Shown here piece after piece: positions 5,959-6,080 of a DNA stretch of 6,080 bases. The DNA is from Acinetobacter sp. (lineage in GTDB: Bacteria; Pseudomonadota; Gammaproteobacteria; Pseudomonadales; Moraxellaceae). The first letter of the stretch is position 1. The number at the start of each line of letters is the position of its first letter. The notes under the pieces were generated by a model. That model did not search any database. It saw nothing but the letters and a program-made list of their open reading frames with translations, and had not been told where the DNA came from. Where the stretch lies: assembly GCA_030152605.1 (NCBI GenBank), contig JASLJB010000316.1, positions 1 to 6,080 on the forward strand, in the 5' to 3' direction. Position numbers and translations under genes: made by a program.

Positions 5959-6080
5959 GCGCTGCTGAGCTATGAACTAAGCACTTGATTTAATCGATGA
6001 TTGTAATTAATCGGGAATTATATAAAATTCTCAGGTGCGCGTTAGAAACTATCGTGCTAGACTTAGAGAAATCGGGTGTG

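Larger units (their letters stand above)
5759..6080. other. Intergenic region downstream of epd, no gene recognised
   Basis: I see no convincing coding frame, tRNA or structured RNA here. There is no hairpin plus T-tract to terminate the epd transcript: GGCTG/CAGCC near 5801-5821 gives only a 5-bp stem without T's. The region contains two short direct-repeat pairs and an AT-rich block at 6015-6030 (GAATTATATAAAATTC) with TATAAA on the plus strand and TATAAT on the minus strand. Neither has a -35 box at proper distance. It may be the upstream region of a gene beyond the window. Confidence 0.5.

Noticed and set aside
6001..6030. Possible plus-strand promoter TTGTAA with TATAAA
   Set aside because: The spacer is 14 nt, too short for sigma70, and no alternative -35 fits better.
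1..6080. CRISPR array, insertion sequence, prophage, attachment site, tRNA or rRNA
   Set aside because: No regular repeat-spacer pattern, transposase, terminal inverted repeats or tRNA-like cloverleaf was seen; the genes are ordinary conserved chromosomal genes.

Overview
The window looks like a chromosomal housekeeping segment from a gammaproteobacterium, most likely Acinetobacter or another member of the Moraxellaceae. The evidence is the gene order alaS–lysC–csrA, which is also found in Pseudomonas, together with the sequences of the AlaRS and aspartokinase proteins. The moderate base composition and AT-rich spacers fit this. No species can be assigned by eye.

Layout, left to right. Positions 1-94 hold the first 31 codons of csrA on the minus strand, cut by the window edge. 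Positions 95-334 are an AT-rich spacer carrying the csrA Shine-Dalgarno sequence, a weak promoter candidate and a short palindrome. Positions 335-1615 are lysC (aspartokinase, minus strand), which has a credible internal start for a separate regulatory beta subunit. A 61-nt gap containing a perfect 10-bp hairpin separates it from alaS (alanyl-tRNA synthetase, minus strand, 1677-4370). Positions 4371-4729 are a divergent intergenic region holding the best promoter in the window (for alaS) and nested inverted repeats. Positions 4730-5758 are a plus-strand gene of the GAPDH family that most resembles erythrose-4-phosphate dehydrogenase (epd). Positions 5759-6080 show no recognisable gene, only short AT-rich direct repeats.

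How the genes fit together. alaS, lysC and csrA are co-oriented and can be read as one transcription path. AlaRS charges tRNA-Ala, LysC makes aspartyl phosphate for lysine, threonine, methionine and diaminopimelate, and CsrA is a post-transcriptional regulator. Short hairpins at the gene boundaries and a likely separate csrA promoter could uncouple their levels. The divergent Epd-like enzyme would supply the pyridoxal phosphate pathway or, alternatively, triose phosphate metabolism.

I found no evidence of a new defence system, mobile element, CRISPR array or other undescribed system. The points most worth checking are regulatory: the structured alaS leader, the alaS–lysC hairpin, the alaS start codon, and the altered active-site surroundings of the Epd-like enzyme.
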